This document shows, piece after piece, positions 25,602 through 36,875 of a DNA stretch of 64,000 bases. The stretch covers positions 10,856,554 to 10,920,553 of the forward strand of contig OU015529.1 in NCBI GenBank assembly GCA_907165065.1, written 5' to 3'. A program made the position numbers and the translations under genes. This DNA comes from Caprimulgus europaeus (lineage: Eukaryota > Chordata > Aves > Caprimulgiformes > Caprimulgidae). The notes beneath the pieces are model-generated. The model was not told the DNA's origin. It did no database searches and was given only the letters and a program-made list of their open reading frames with translations. Within the stretch, counting starts at the first letter, position 1, and the number at the start of each line of letters is the position of its first letter.

Positions 25602-28600
25602 GTAAGCGCTGCCTTTCGATCGCCTCCTTCCCGGTGGGGCGCGGGCTGAGGCGCGGCGGGCGGTGCTGGGCATGGGCACCGGCGGGGCTGCCCCTCCCTG
25701 TGCCGGGGCCGGCCTCCCCCAAAGGGGCGTGTGCGGGGGTCAGGAAGTCCGTGGAAAGCTCTTTTCATGGAATCAGGGAATGGTTTGGGTTGGAAGGGAC
25801 CTAAAAGCTCACTCAGTTCCAACTCCTCTGCCATCAGCAGGGACACCTTCCACTAGACCAGATTGCCCAAAGCCTCATCCAACTTGGCCTTGAACGCCAG
25901 GGAGGGGGCATCCGCAGCTTCTTTAGGCAGCTTGTTCCAGTATCTCACCACCCTCACAGTGAAGAATTTCTCCTAATATCTAATCTAGATCTATCCTCTT
26001 CCAGCTTAAAGCCATTACCTCTTGTTCTGTCATGAACTGCCCTTGTAAAAAGTCCCTCCCCAGCTTTCTTGTAGCCCCCCTTCTTGTACTGGAAGGCTGC
26101 TATAAGGTCTCCCCAGAGCCTTCTCTTCTCCAGGCTGAACAGCCCCAACTCTCTCAGCCTGTCCTCGTAGGAGAGGTGCTCCAGCCCTCTGATTATCCTC
26201 GTGGCCTCCTCTAGACTCATTCCAGTAGGTCCATGTCCTTATGTTGGGGGTCCCATAACTGGATGCAGTACTGCAGCTGGGGTCTCACGAGAGTGGAGTA
26301 GAGAGACAGAATCACCTCCCTCTTATTGCAGTCCAGGATATGGCTGGCCTTCTGGACTGTGAGTGTGCGTTTCAGTGCTCTCCTTTACCCCCGAAGAATG
26401 CAGCACATTCACAGGCTGTGACTTCCTCCTTATCTTCTTCCGACATCTTAACTTTCTGCCTGTCTCCTACTTTCCTGCTGCTTCCAGCATTTCCAGTGTG
26501 CTCTAGCTTACTCCAGCCCTTCCTTGTTCGTCAGTTACAGTGATCTGGGGCTGAACCATATTGCTTTGTTATTGGCAACACTCCTTATGCTTTGTAGGTT
26601 CTTCTCAAAGCACAACAACAGGAAACAAGAACTGTTAGCTGGGAATGAGAACTTCAAGGTTATCTGCATGCTCACGCACACACTGTTGTATTGAAGACTT
26701 TGCTGCTAGTAATAAGGACTAGAAGAACTTCATTTAGCAAATTTAACTTTATTTAATGCAAGCCTGAAAATTATGTGTTTATCTTATGCTCAATACAGTG
26801 TTAGATGTCATGGCAGAAGTTTGGATTTCCCTTGCTTCAGTAATCTCTTGGACGAGTAGTAGTCAAGGACCAGACTAATACAGGTTCAGTATCTCAAGAC
26901 AGCTGTCCAGAGTTTGTCTTCTAGTAGCATGGCACAAAGATTAGTAATAGTTGCATTTCTACTTTTGGAATATTTCTCAGGAAGAGAGTATAGTGGGAAG
27001 AGGATCCTACTGTAGTCATAGTTGGACAACAAGGTATTCCGCTTTGTGGGTGGAATATTTTGGCCAGTACTACTTGGCATCTATAAGTCTGTCTCTCATC
27101 TTGCTGTAGTTGGTGTGTGTGTATAAAAGAGAGAGGAAGGAAAATAAGAGCTAGTTGAACATTAATGATTAACAGTACTGCATCTTGGTAGTAAGGCTAG
27201 ATTGACTCATGGTCTAAAATGGAGAGACAAGGTGCACGAACTTCTTTTTTTAAACTATAAAGGCCTCATGCTGTTTTTTTTATGCTCAGAACTTCACTAT
27301 GAAACCCTGCTTGTACAGTCATTCCTCCTGATGGAAGAGGTGTTTATTTCTTTTAGCAACCAGCACTTTCAACAGTATGAGATGACTGTGTTGATAGCCA
27401 AGATATTATTTAATTTTGTTTCTTTCCTTGCCACCTACCATTAAATAGGGTTGGGTTATGAAACACACCCTGTCAGAAGAAAGCGAAGATGCTGAGGTTA
27501 GAAAATTGACAAGATATGTATTGCCAGTAGAAGTATGTATGTCTAACACAGTAACATGCCTATTCTTCTATTTAAAGGAAAAATCTCAGGATTGCATGTA
27601 TCTCCAATACTGTAAAGTGTGTCAGTCTTATAAGGCACCACGTTCACACCACTGTCGAAAGTGTAACAGGTACTGTCTTTCTTTAAAATTGTCTTAAGTC
27701 CATATTAAAGCAGCTTCTCATGAGCTATTAATATAATTTATTTTTCCAAGTCTTGTATCAAGCATTTTTAAAAGATTTCCATATGAACACTATGTTAATC
27801 TCAAGTATTTCCACTTCCTAGTTGTATGATTTCTATATAGTTTTACTGTGCTTTAGTTTAATAAATATATCTGTCTTTAAGATTTTCTTTTTAGCTTGAA
27901 ATCAGTTACTCATAAGAACTTGACAGTATTAAAATGTTGCAGTACTGTTTCAGGGAAGAGAGCTCGTGTAAATACCTAAAAGTCTTTCAGTCCTTTGTAA
28001 GCTCTGAGTCCAAACATTCACCTGCTCAGGGAGTAGAAAAGCCTCTTCTGTCATCTTTCTAAATGGGAGTTAAATGTTCATTCCAGTGGAAATTTTGAAC
28101 TGTTCTTTACTCTTCACCAAAGGCTTTTTTCAAGGGGAGTGTGTGTGAACTAAAATTTTGTGCCTTGTTTTATGTTAGTCTTCCAACATACTTGTTTTGA
28201 GCTAAAGGACATTTTATTATAGCTACAGTGGAATTTAGTGCAGCTTGAAAAAAGCAAGCCACTTCAGCTGTCTGCAGCCCAGGCTTAAGTGCATTTGTCT
28301 TGGGTTTACTGGGCAGTTCATCCTCTGAAGGACTATTGGAGAACGTGGTAAAAGGATATTGCAACATACACATTCATTTGTTATTTCTATAAACACAAGA
28401 TGCAGTCATTGTGCTTTTAGGAAGCAGAGTCTGAAACTGAAGAGCAGTGCTGTAATTTGGCTGCATCACCCTGAGATTTAAAATTAGTATCTTTCCTTCA
28501 GTGAAAATCTACACTGAGGACTTGGAAAATGGCAGGAGACCCTGATGTTTGTTTTTGCAAAAGCAAGTTCTTTAAATAATTTATCCTTTGTCAAATAAAA

Positions 28601-31600
28601 CAGAAGAAACTGCAGCACATTATCCAAAGAATTTTGCTGATATGCTTTAAGAATTTTCCACCCCCCTCAACTCTGGCCAAAGTAACTCATTCTGCATGTA
28701 TTTCTAGCCTGTTGCAATGAAGTAGGTAACTTAAACTGTTGCTAAAAGTCTTTGATGCTATGACAACTTTCAGTGCATGAATGGAGTCACTTCTTGTGGC
28801 CACCTGAATGGGGTGAGGTTTCTAGCTAAGATCTAGGAACTTCTTTAGAAACACTTGTGCTTATAATTATGTTTGCATGTTCAAGAACTTCTACAGTGGC
28901 AGTTGAGCATATGCTAATAAAGAATAATTAATTCTTTAAAAGGGAGAAACTGAACTTCCTATTGCGAATGGACTTGCTTAAAAGATAATGGGGCCAGTAG
29001 TTCCAAACAATTAACTGTTATTTGCAAAGGAGCTGGATATTTGTGCAGTTCAATCCTTAGGTTTGGTGCAGATGAATTGCAATATTATAATTAGTGACTT
29101 TTATATCTGTTAGTTAACTATTGATGTGATTTGGGATGTGGACAAATATTTCATCAGGTGTTTTTTTGCACCTGTAAGCTGTACCAAAATAACGAGCTTT
29201 ATATTGAATTCAAGAATGTCTCTAGTGTGCTGACACTTGTTAAATAGCTTTTGAAAAGGACTTACCATTGTGTGAGGTTAATACATAGCAACTGATGAAG
29301 CTTTCAGAGGGTCTACTACTGAAAAGAAAGAGGTATTAACACGATTCTGTCTATATATGTTCTTTCTGCAAGTAGTTAACAGGGGATTTGATACTTCCTT
29401 TATTTTCATGGTGTGCTTATTAAAAAAAAAAGGCAATAATATTAGTACTTAATTATTGTGTTGATAGTTCTTACACATCCCATTCTAGGTCTCTATCTCT
29501 GGAATATGGTGTTTATTAGCAACCAGTGCGTTTGAGTAAAGAGGAGGAAGGATAATTAGGGAGGGTAGGACCAGGAGGCACTTTTTGTTTTGCCGTCTTT
29601 CGCTTTACAACATGAAATATTCTGAATAGCAACAAAAAAGAATTACATTACTGTGTTAATCTATTGGAAATTGGTGAGTTTAAATGAATGAATGGAGGCC
29701 AAATAGTAGAAAGTTAGCTGTCCTTTTGTTCAATCTTTTTGAAAAACATCATATATGTCCGTTATACTAATCACTGTTTATTATTTGCAGATGTGTCATG
29801 AAGATGGATCACCATTGTCCTTGGATCAACAACTGCTGTGGATACCAGAATCATGCATCTTTCACTCTGTTTCTCCTCTTAGCTCCGCTGGGATGCATTC
29901 ACGCTTCTTTCATATTTGTTATGACTATGTACACTCAGCTTTACAACAGAGTAAGAAAACATAATTAGATGCTTAAAATATTATTTAAGTCAGATGAATA
30001 ACTTATTTCTGGAAGTATGAGACCATTTGTTTCCTGAGAAGTAGCATGTGGAATTCCTTGTTATTCTTTACATCTGTGCTTTCAGTTGTCCTCTGCCTGG
30101 GAGAAGCATGCTGTCACAGAACACACAAAAGTGTAGAGGAGGATTTAGAAAAAGTTATTTTTATTTTCTTTCCCCCCCCTTTTTTTTTTCCCTGTGTCTT
30201 CTCATAATCACTGGGTGTTTCCTAGAGCTTTGTATTGACTGAAGATGGTTTCTGAGTAGCACTTCAGAGAGAGAGAGAGAGACAGGCTGTGTTTTGGCTG
30301 GTGGAGAAACTAGCTGCTATTTATTTCCAACACATGGGTTAGATGATGTTTATTTTCTTTTGCTTGCCACTTTTTTTAGAATTGTATCTAATTCTTCAAG
30401 CAAAAAAAAGTACATTATTTTTGTAACTAAAAATAAATGATGTATAATTTGTTTTAAAATGGAAAAACTGCAGCAACAATGAGCAAACCTTGTTCTGAAA
30501 TACATCCCTTATCTCAGATCCATGGTTAAGATTATGGGCTTTGATTTCAGCCTCTGTGGTTGCAATGAAGAACTTGAAAACATCAACTGAGTGTAACAGG
30601 TGAAGGTTGTGGGTTGTATTTGCAGAGCAGTAATGTTGAGAACTGCTATCTGCTAAAGCTTTCAGAGGAAAACCTGTAGTGTTTCCATTAAAATGGGTAA
30701 TGTGCTATGCAAACATTTTCTATCTGAAATTAGTGAATGTGTTTTTGTTGACGTGCCAGCGTCTAGGTTTTTAGATCTAATTTGTGGAGCTTGCAAGATG
30801 ACGATTTTGGTTTAGCTTTCCATCTAGAGAAGGCCTAGCAAATAATGTATTTCTGAAGGAGAAAGGTTTTTTGAATACTTTTTTATTATTATTTCTCCAC
30901 TTGCATTATAAACCTGTTGGAAGTTGGACACTTACCTTCAGAGCCAGAGTTCTTACTGGCAGCTTGTTTTGTTTCAGCAGTCGGAATGGTCTGGAGCTTA
31001 ATGATATTTTCCCTTTGCAGATATCTTTTGGGTGGAGTTCTGTAAAAATTGATATGAGTGCAGCCAAAAGAGACCCTCGACCCATTATTCCCTTTGGACT
31101 GTCTGCATTTGCTGCATCTTTATTTGCCTTAGGACTGGCATTAGGAACAACGATTGCTGTTGGTATGCTGTTTATTATCCAAGTAAGTTTATGGCTTCTG
31201 TTACAAAAAAGTTAAAAGCTGTAAGTTTTGCTTGGTTGTGGAGCAGAAACAGAATTCAGGATTGAGATGGGAGCAGTTGTTTAGAGCTTATGTTGCTGTG
31301 TAACTTTTCCAGGATTTTATGTTGCTTTTTCCGAGTTCCTCTGTTGTTACCACAATTTTTTTCCTATTATTTTTCATGGGAGAAATCTGATGAACTAAGA
31401 AAACATGAGATGGGCTTTATAAACTCTCTGGGAAAGGCAAAATACTTGGTATTTCAGGAGTATGTGCCCCTACCCCCAAAAATGGGTGTAAACATGCCTG
31501 ATACATTACTTTGAATGAGATTTTTGCAAGGAAACAAAAACACACGTTTTAAGCATAAACTGAAATACTGTGTGATACTGTCTAAGTGTATAATTTTAGA

Positions 31601-34600
31601 GGATAACATTAGCATGTATCTATGCTGAATCTTAATTTTGAATGTTTTGTATGTTTCAGTTAAGCCTAAAAAAGTTGCTTTGTTCTTTAAAGCAAATTTA
31701 GTTTGTTTTCTTTGCCTAGCTGATGTATTTCTGCAGAAAATCAATGCTAATTTCACCTAACACTTTTATTACTAGATGAAAGTAATTTTGACAAATAAAA
31801 CTTCAATCGAGTCCTGGATTGAAGAAAAGGTAAGCTTTTATTACAGAATTCTTGTACTATATTCTTACAAAGCTTATTCTTTGTATTTATCAATTTCTTG
31901 TTTCACCTCTCTGGATTTAAACCAAAGTCATCATTTCAATTCACCACTGACTTAACACCTACAATCTGCTTTTCTCTTACTGTCTTTGAAATTCCCTGAA
32001 ATAAATGAGAAATCATTTAATTGCATAGATCTTTCTTTTCTTTTTTGCTTGAGAGAATTGGTGTGAAAATAGAAAAATAGTTCCTTTTAAGACACTTTGC
32101 TTATCTACTTGTAATATGTGGGTCTTTGGGTCTTGTTGTGCTTGCCTGTGTCTTGAATTGCCCACTTTCCCTGCCCATTCTAGGTGGCATGTTTTGGCTC
32201 ATGGCTTTCCTCATTTCCTACTTCTCTGATTAAAGTTCAGAGGATTTTCCTTGATTTTGAAGAAGTACTAGAAAATAATGAAGTACCTGGTCTTCTCTCC
32301 TTTAAACTTCTCTTTGATTTCCATATCTTTATAGAAGTTTTCACAAGGTTTTTCAGAAGAAATATAGCTAAGCAGCAGAAGCAAAGTTTAGAGGAAGCAA
32401 AACTGACCCAATGTTTAGAAACTAGCTCAGTGCTATCAGGTTATTTTATATAAAAAGTCCACAAACATTTCATTCTTACCTTGTCTTTATTCTATGTCAA
32501 AATTAGCATGAGGATCTTCACTGTGTATAAGTACCTAAGTATTGTAATGCCTTCTCTTTGCATGGAATCTAGCTTGACTGTATCCTAGTCCTATTAAACC
32601 TTTGAATAATAGGGCAACGGCACATAAATGAAAGAAAACCCTGTTACAACTCTATAGTAGGTTTTGGAATAATCTGTTAAAATTTTTGCTGTAAAGCACA
32701 GACTGCTAATATGTCCTTTCTGAAAACCATGCACAGATTGTAATACATAATTGTTTAACAAAAATGACGTTATTGTAACAGAGAAGAAACTCTTCTGTGG
32801 CTGCTCCACTAGATGTCATTGTTACTGAAGGAATGAAAAGTTCATGACTGCAGAACATGGGAGATTCAGAGCATGCCTGTATATGCAATTCTTAGAGGTG
32901 GAATAGACACTACCAATCTGGAATTGTGCTCATGATTATTAATCAAATAATCCTGAGCTGTGAAAGTTTTGCATGTAACTGAGAAATAGTCAGGCATCAG
33001 ACCTTTAAAAAAAAAAAAAAAAAAAAAACAAACCCACCAAACGAAAAAACCCCCATAAAATCAAAGTATGGAGTGGATCAATCGGTGTAGCCAGTTGACT
33101 CTGTTGTTAGAGTAAAGGGGTGGGGATGACCCAAACCAGGCACACTTCTAAATGCAATGATTGTTGTAAGTAGTTTTAAAAGCCTGGGTTAGTATAGCAG
33201 GAATTTACTGCTCTTGCCTCAAAATGTTTGTCTCTAGGTCTCATTGACCCCATACAGAGCTTATGATGTGCCCTTCTTAATATTTACTGCTGAACTGCAG
33301 TTTGTAGGTTATATTTTTATGTCCTGTATTTCTTAATTATTTTCCAGGCCAAAGACAGAATCCAATACTACCAAACGGGTGAAACCTTTATTTTCCCATA
33401 TGACATGGGAAGTAAATGGAAGAACTTCAAGCAAGTGTTTACATGGTCTGGGATTCCTGAGGGAGATGGCCTGGACTGGCCAGTAAGAGAGGGCTGTCAT
33501 CAATACACATTGACGGTAATTGATCTTCAGTGATATCTCAAGTTAATTCTTCATACTGTCCAACTGACTGCTTTCCTTCACAGTAATATATCAGCTTTTT
33601 ATATAACTAAACTAAACTGACTCGTAATAAATATACTTAAGAGACAGGAATTCTGTCAGATGTTCTTCCATTTTTGGTAGACTAAAAAGTTAAGCTTTTG
33701 TGAGTGCTTTTAAATGCTAACGATGTTTCCTGTGTCTGTTGAATGGTTTCAATACTTGACTTCATTTTGTGTTGAATACACTAGTCCTCTTAAACTAAAC
33801 ACTGCCTAAATTTCTATTTATAATCATTTATAGATAGAGCAACTGAAACAGAAGGCAGACAAGCGAGTAAGAAGTGTAAGTATATGTGAAGTTTGGTCTC
33901 AAATGACTTTGAAATATCAGTATAAATAAATGTAAGTAATTGCTGAAAATATTTCTTAATTTTTAAAACTAGCAATTAAATGAAGACTTTGTGTTTCCAC
34001 GCAAGCAGTGTGCTGCAACCTCTGCTTAATTAAACTTAGCATTTAGCTTTCTTTGGTCCTTAGTTTCCAGATGGTAAGAAATATGATAATAAAGATGACT
34101 GTGCTTCATTGTTAAGCTGTTAATTTAGAATTTAGAGTCCCTTTGACGGCCATTGTCATTATGCTCAAAGCTGATAGTATGCTTGAATTAATTTTTTTGG
34201 TATGAAACTGTCAGCAAGGTCATAACTCCTTACAATAATATATTGCTGTGTTCTGTTCAAATTTGTAGGTGCGGTATCGAGCAGTAGAAGACTACAGTGG
34301 TGTCTGCTGCCCTGTGACTAAAGGTGTTAAAACATTCTTCACAACACCGTGCACTGAAGAACCTAGAATTGCACTGAGTAAAGGGGATCTGATTTTAGCC
34401 ACAAGAGGCTTAAAGTTAGTGGCTCCACACCTTTAAGTTTGGTTAAAAGAAATGCTGAGATAAGCTCTGGCATCTAATTACCTGTTATGCTTTCTTCCCT
34501 AGACACTGGATGTATGGTGAGAAGATTCTCGACTCAGCTGTTGATGGTATGAAGCAGTTATTTTCACTTTTTCTGTCAAAAATGACAATTGATTTTATAG

Positions 34601-36459
34601 CTGTCTAGTAATGTGGACAATATTACATGTTCATTCCTCAAAAATGTATAATGACTGATCTTAGTGGCATTAGCTTCTCTCCTATCTAAAACCACATCCA
34701 CAGTTTTTGCTCTTTACATGTGGTACACTTGCCAGTTTTGATAAACATTAAATGAACCTGTCAGACTGAAAGAACACTGATCTAGTAGTTTATTGAAGAC
34801 TGAGTGGGAAGAGGGACACTTCATATTCTAAGATAAAGTTAGGCTTTTAGATTCTAAAGAGGTTAATAATTATTTCTCTTTTAGATATTTAAATAATGGT
34901 CTTTCTTAAACACATTCAGATTTCCTACCCGAACACCCCATATATGTATAAGATGTCAGGTTACTCTTTGTATGTCTTAAAAATAAGGAGACATTATGTC
35001 TTTGGGATCAATTCCAAGAACTTTGACATGCATTTACAAAACTAACAACTACAGCTATCAAAGATGTTAAAGACTTCTGCTGATCTGCAGAGACAACATC
35101 ACAGCCACCTGCACTGAAATTTTTCCATTTTACTTTAGCACTGCTCCTTAGGACTGAGCTAAAATTTTTGCCTGCTAGAAGGTGCATTGAATTCTGTTGT
35201 CTTTTTCAAACAACTGTTAATTCTTTGCATGTGCATCTTGAGTTGGCAAAAGAGAGGCAGCCAGTAGTTACTACATTGAAAGTGTCCATGCTTTTCGTGA
35301 GAGGTCTGAGACCTTCATGGGCTAGAATTGCTTCAGCAGCTCACTCCAACTCTCAACTCTTTCAAACATTAAACCAAAATGAGTCATTGAAATGACCATG
35401 GTAATAGTTTGTATTGTGTTACTTATTATGACAATTAGCAGGAGATATCTGTGCTATATCAAATGTTTGGTTTTTCTTAAATCAGGTGAAATGTGGTCTG
35501 GTTGGAGAACTTGGGTGTGTACTTAAGAGGCTGGATTAGAATTCAAAATAACATTGGCATTTTGGAGAACTAGGCTTCAAAAATAGGATGAGATTTGTTA
35601 GGAATGTATAGCAAAATGCTATAAATAGGCAGAATAACAAGCTGCACTATAACAAGATGGAAAAATTAAAGATTAAGTAGCAATTCTTTTGGGGAAAAAG
35701 AGTCAATCATAATCTTAAGATGAGTCAACGTTTGCCAAAAAAAAAGAAAAGCTTCACAGATGCATGAAGCAATTCTTCTGTCCTACTCAATATTGGCAGA
35801 GGCTCAGCTGAAATACTGCCACAAGTAAAAGCAGTTACTGCATCTCAAGAAAGAGGAAGATCAGCTTTAAAGGGTTGAAAGGAAAACAATGACAATAATC
35901 AGAGTACTAGAAAATGTAACTTAAAAGGAAAGGCTGAGAGAATTGGGGTGGTTTACCTGGAGACGAAAAGGAGACCGCCAGGGTATGTGCAAATAATCAT
36001 CAGCTGTGTGAAAGTCTGTAGAGAAGGTTGTTAGCTGCTTCCTGTGTCCCTAGTGTGTAGAAAGAGGAGTTGTGAACTTGAATTCTAGACAGAAATTCGG
36101 ATAGGGTATTAGGTAAGATTTTCTCCTAGTAGTGAAGGTAAAGTGCTGGAAAACCTTGGAGATCTCTGAAAACACTTTAGGCAGTGGGAGTGAATCCATG
36201 TGTCCCCAGGCAATGATGTTAGGAATTATTTAGATGTCATGCCTTGGAGAAGAAAATAACCTAGGTAAGCTCTTGATGTCTCTTCCAGTCCTGTGTTTTT
36301 CCTCTGTAGTGGGTCATGTTTTGCTCCAAGTTAATGCAACTTTTCATGTCTTAAGGTGGAATAAGAGAACGAGGCTGGTTCCCTAGGAAATGTGTGGAAA
36401 AATGCCAATATGACTCTGAAACGGATCAACCAGTGGATGGAGAGAAGAAAAACAGATAG
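25353..36459 (+). CDS. ZDHHC6: ZDHHC6, ER DHHC palmitoyltransferase (complete CDS)
   Basis: S-acylates cysteines of ER proteins (known substrates of the family member include calnexin, transferrin receptor and the IP3 receptor, the last with SELENOK). Ten coding exons: 25353-25601, 27578-27669, 29791-29950, 31021-31182, 31776-31829, 33348-33515, 33834-33875, 34269-34414, 34503-34546, 36356-36459. Phases close to 406 codons plus TAG (human: 413 aa). Four membrane segments lie at about residues 16-36, 50-70, 140-162 and 188-221. The cysteine-rich domain has [19 protein letters not shown] and the catalytic D120-H-H-C123. A C-terminal SH3-like domain (from about 310) keeps Cys322, 323 and 337, aligned with the human regulatory acylation sites 328, 329 and 343. 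It ends in KKNR, a dilysine ER-retrieval signal. The Kozak context GCGGCCATGG supports the start. No damage is seen. Confidence 0.98.
25764..26370 (-). mobile_element. CR1 LINE 3' fragment in ZDHHC6 intron 1
   Basis: Begins with the inverted tail and TTTGGGTTGGAAGGGACCTA. The minus strand carries an open 88-codon end of the CR1 ORF ([24 protein letters not shown]). The longest CR1 here (about 0.6 kb), antisense to ZDHHC6 and starting 160 bp after exon 1. Confidence 0.94.
27578..27669 (+). CDS. ZDHHC6: ZDHHC6 exon 2
   Basis: Residues 84-113 plus two bases of Arg114. Carries the first half of the zinc-binding cysteine-rich domain ([20 protein letters not shown]). Acceptor TTTAAAG, donor GTACTG. 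Confidence 0.97.
29791..29950 (+). CDS. ZDHHC6: ZDHHC6 exon 3 (DHHC active site)
   Basis: Residues 115-167. The catalytic DHHC tetrad is at 29807-29818, followed by [15 protein letters not shown] and the third membrane segment. Acceptor TTTGCAG, donor AGA|GTAAGA. Confidence 0.98.
31021..31182 (+). CDS. ZDHHC6: ZDHHC6 exon 4
   Basis: Residues 168-221, from the cytosolic loop ([13 protein letters not shown]) into the fourth membrane segment ([19 protein letters not shown]). Phase 0 at both ends; donor CAA|GTAAGT. Confidence 0.97.
31776..31829 (+). CDS. ZDHHC6: ZDHHC6 exon 5
   Basis: Residues 222-239. Contains [12 protein letters not shown], the NKTSIE-type conserved post-membrane motif of DHHC enzymes. 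Acceptor TTACTAG, donor GTAAGC. Confidence 0.96.
33007..33028. repeat. A22 homopolymer
   Basis: 22 A followed by an A/C-rich segment in ZDHHC6 intron 5. No retrogene or SINE body was recognised upstream of it. Confidence 0.9.
33348..33515 (+). CDS. ZDHHC6: ZDHHC6 exon 6
   Basis: Residues 240-295, cytosolic, including [18 protein letters not shown], which matches the family closely. Acceptor TTTCCAG, donor ACG|GTAATT. Confidence 0.97.
33834..33875 (+). CDS. ZDHHC6: ZDHHC6 exon 7 (14 codons)
   Basis: Residues 296-309, [15 protein letters not shown] 42-bp exon, phase 0 at both ends, so skipping it would keep the frame. Acceptor TTATAG, donor GTAAGT. Confidence 0.95.
34269..34414 (+). CDS. ZDHHC6: ZDHHC6 exon 8 (SH3-like domain)
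   Basis: Residues 310-357 plus two bases. Contains the SH3-like core and Cys322, Cys323 and Cys337, aligned with the human cysteines acylated by ZDHHC16. Donor AA|GTTAGT. Confidence 0.97.
34503..34546 (+). CDS. ZDHHC6: ZDHHC6 exon 9
   Basis: Completes Lys358 and encodes [14 protein letters not shown] plus one base. Separated from exon 8 by an 88-bp intron. Donor G|GTATGA. Confidence 0.95.
35695..36300 (+). mobile_element. Old, diverged CR1 in ZDHHC6 intron 9
   Basis: Matches the CR1 order at low identity: CTGAAATACTGCCACAAG, AAGGCTGAGAGAATTGGGGT, TACCTGGAGACGAAAAGGAG and a GATGTCTCTTCCAGTCCTGTG tail. Sense to ZDHHC6; its end is about 55 bp before the last exon. Confidence 0.75.
36356..36459 (+). 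CDS. ZDHHC6: ZDHHC6 exon 10 (stop)
   Basis: Last coding exon, [15 protein letters not shown] to the C-terminal KKNR and TAG at 36457-36459. Acceptor CTTAAG has a weak pyrimidine tract. An old CR1 fragment ends about 55 bp upstream. Confidence 0.97.
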
Positions 36460-36875
36460 CCTTCTCATTTTTTTTTAAATAAGAAATGGAATTTTTACTT
36501 CAGATCATGTCCTGGTGCCCAAACCACCACAGACCACAATCCTTTACTTGAAATTTTCTGTATATTTAGACTTATGCAATGAGTAAGTTAGGACAAGGTT
36601 TTCTTTTCCTCACGGCTGAAAAGGTTGGATATGTCTGTGCCATGGTTTGCATACTTTTTTAACAATAAATAATTCAAGAAGCCATTCAGTGGATTGCCTT
36701 CAAGATGCATCTTTTTCATGCAAGTCAGCTTTTTTCTTTTTGTTGTTTAAATTGTATTCTGAGGTTTTTTCATCAACCGCATCTGATTGTGATGCGTGCT
36801 GCATATCTTTTGTATTTTACTTTCTCTGAAGCTGCCCCTGAAAACTATAAAATAAACCTCTGATTCAAATTCAAG
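36460..36875 (+). other. ZDHHC6: ZDHHC6 3' UTR (end inferred)
   Basis: Follows the TAG. AATAAA hexamers are at 36664-36669, 36851-36856 and 36924-36929. The second is followed by a GT/T-rich stretch near 36880-36900, so cleavage near 36870 is the best guess; the other two could be alternative ends. Confidence 0.6.
36851..36856 (+). terminator. ZDHHC6 main poly(A) signal (AATAAA)
   Basis: Canonical AATAAA about 390 bp after the stop, with a T/GT-rich downstream element. Alternative hexamers are at 36664 and 36924. Confidence 0.65.

Larger units (their letters stand above)
24180..25760. promoter_or_regulatory. CpG island, likely bidirectional VTI1A/ZDHHC6 promoter
   Basis: A sharp rise in G+C and CpG against the AT-rich surroundings covers both first exons. 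VTI1A (minus) and ZDHHC6 (plus) start codons are 647 bp apart, head to head. I see no convincing TATA box in a core position, as is usual for CpG-island housekeeping promoters. An ETS-type CCGGAAG core is at 24969-24975, and an ATGGCGGC YY1-like core overlaps the VTI1A start (24704-24711). Start sites cannot be placed from sequence alone. Confidence 0.85.
25602..36355 (+). other. ZDHHC6 introns 1-9
   Basis: Introns longer than 300 bp: 25602-27577, 27670-29790, 29951-31020, 31183-31775, 31830-33347, 33516-33833, 33876-34268 and 34547-36355. Intron 1 has an antisense CR1 (25764-26370) and intron 9 an old sense CR1 (35695-36300). Intron 3 has a short GA run (30268-30282) and a polypyrimidine tract (30155-30192); intron 5 has an A22 run (33007-33028). 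Nothing else was recognised. Confidence 0.85.

Noticed and set aside
25764-26370. Open 88-codon reverse-transcriptase-like frame in ZDHHC6 intron 1
   Set aside because: It is only the 3' end of a truncated CR1; the polymerase core and endonuclease are missing, so it is not an active element.
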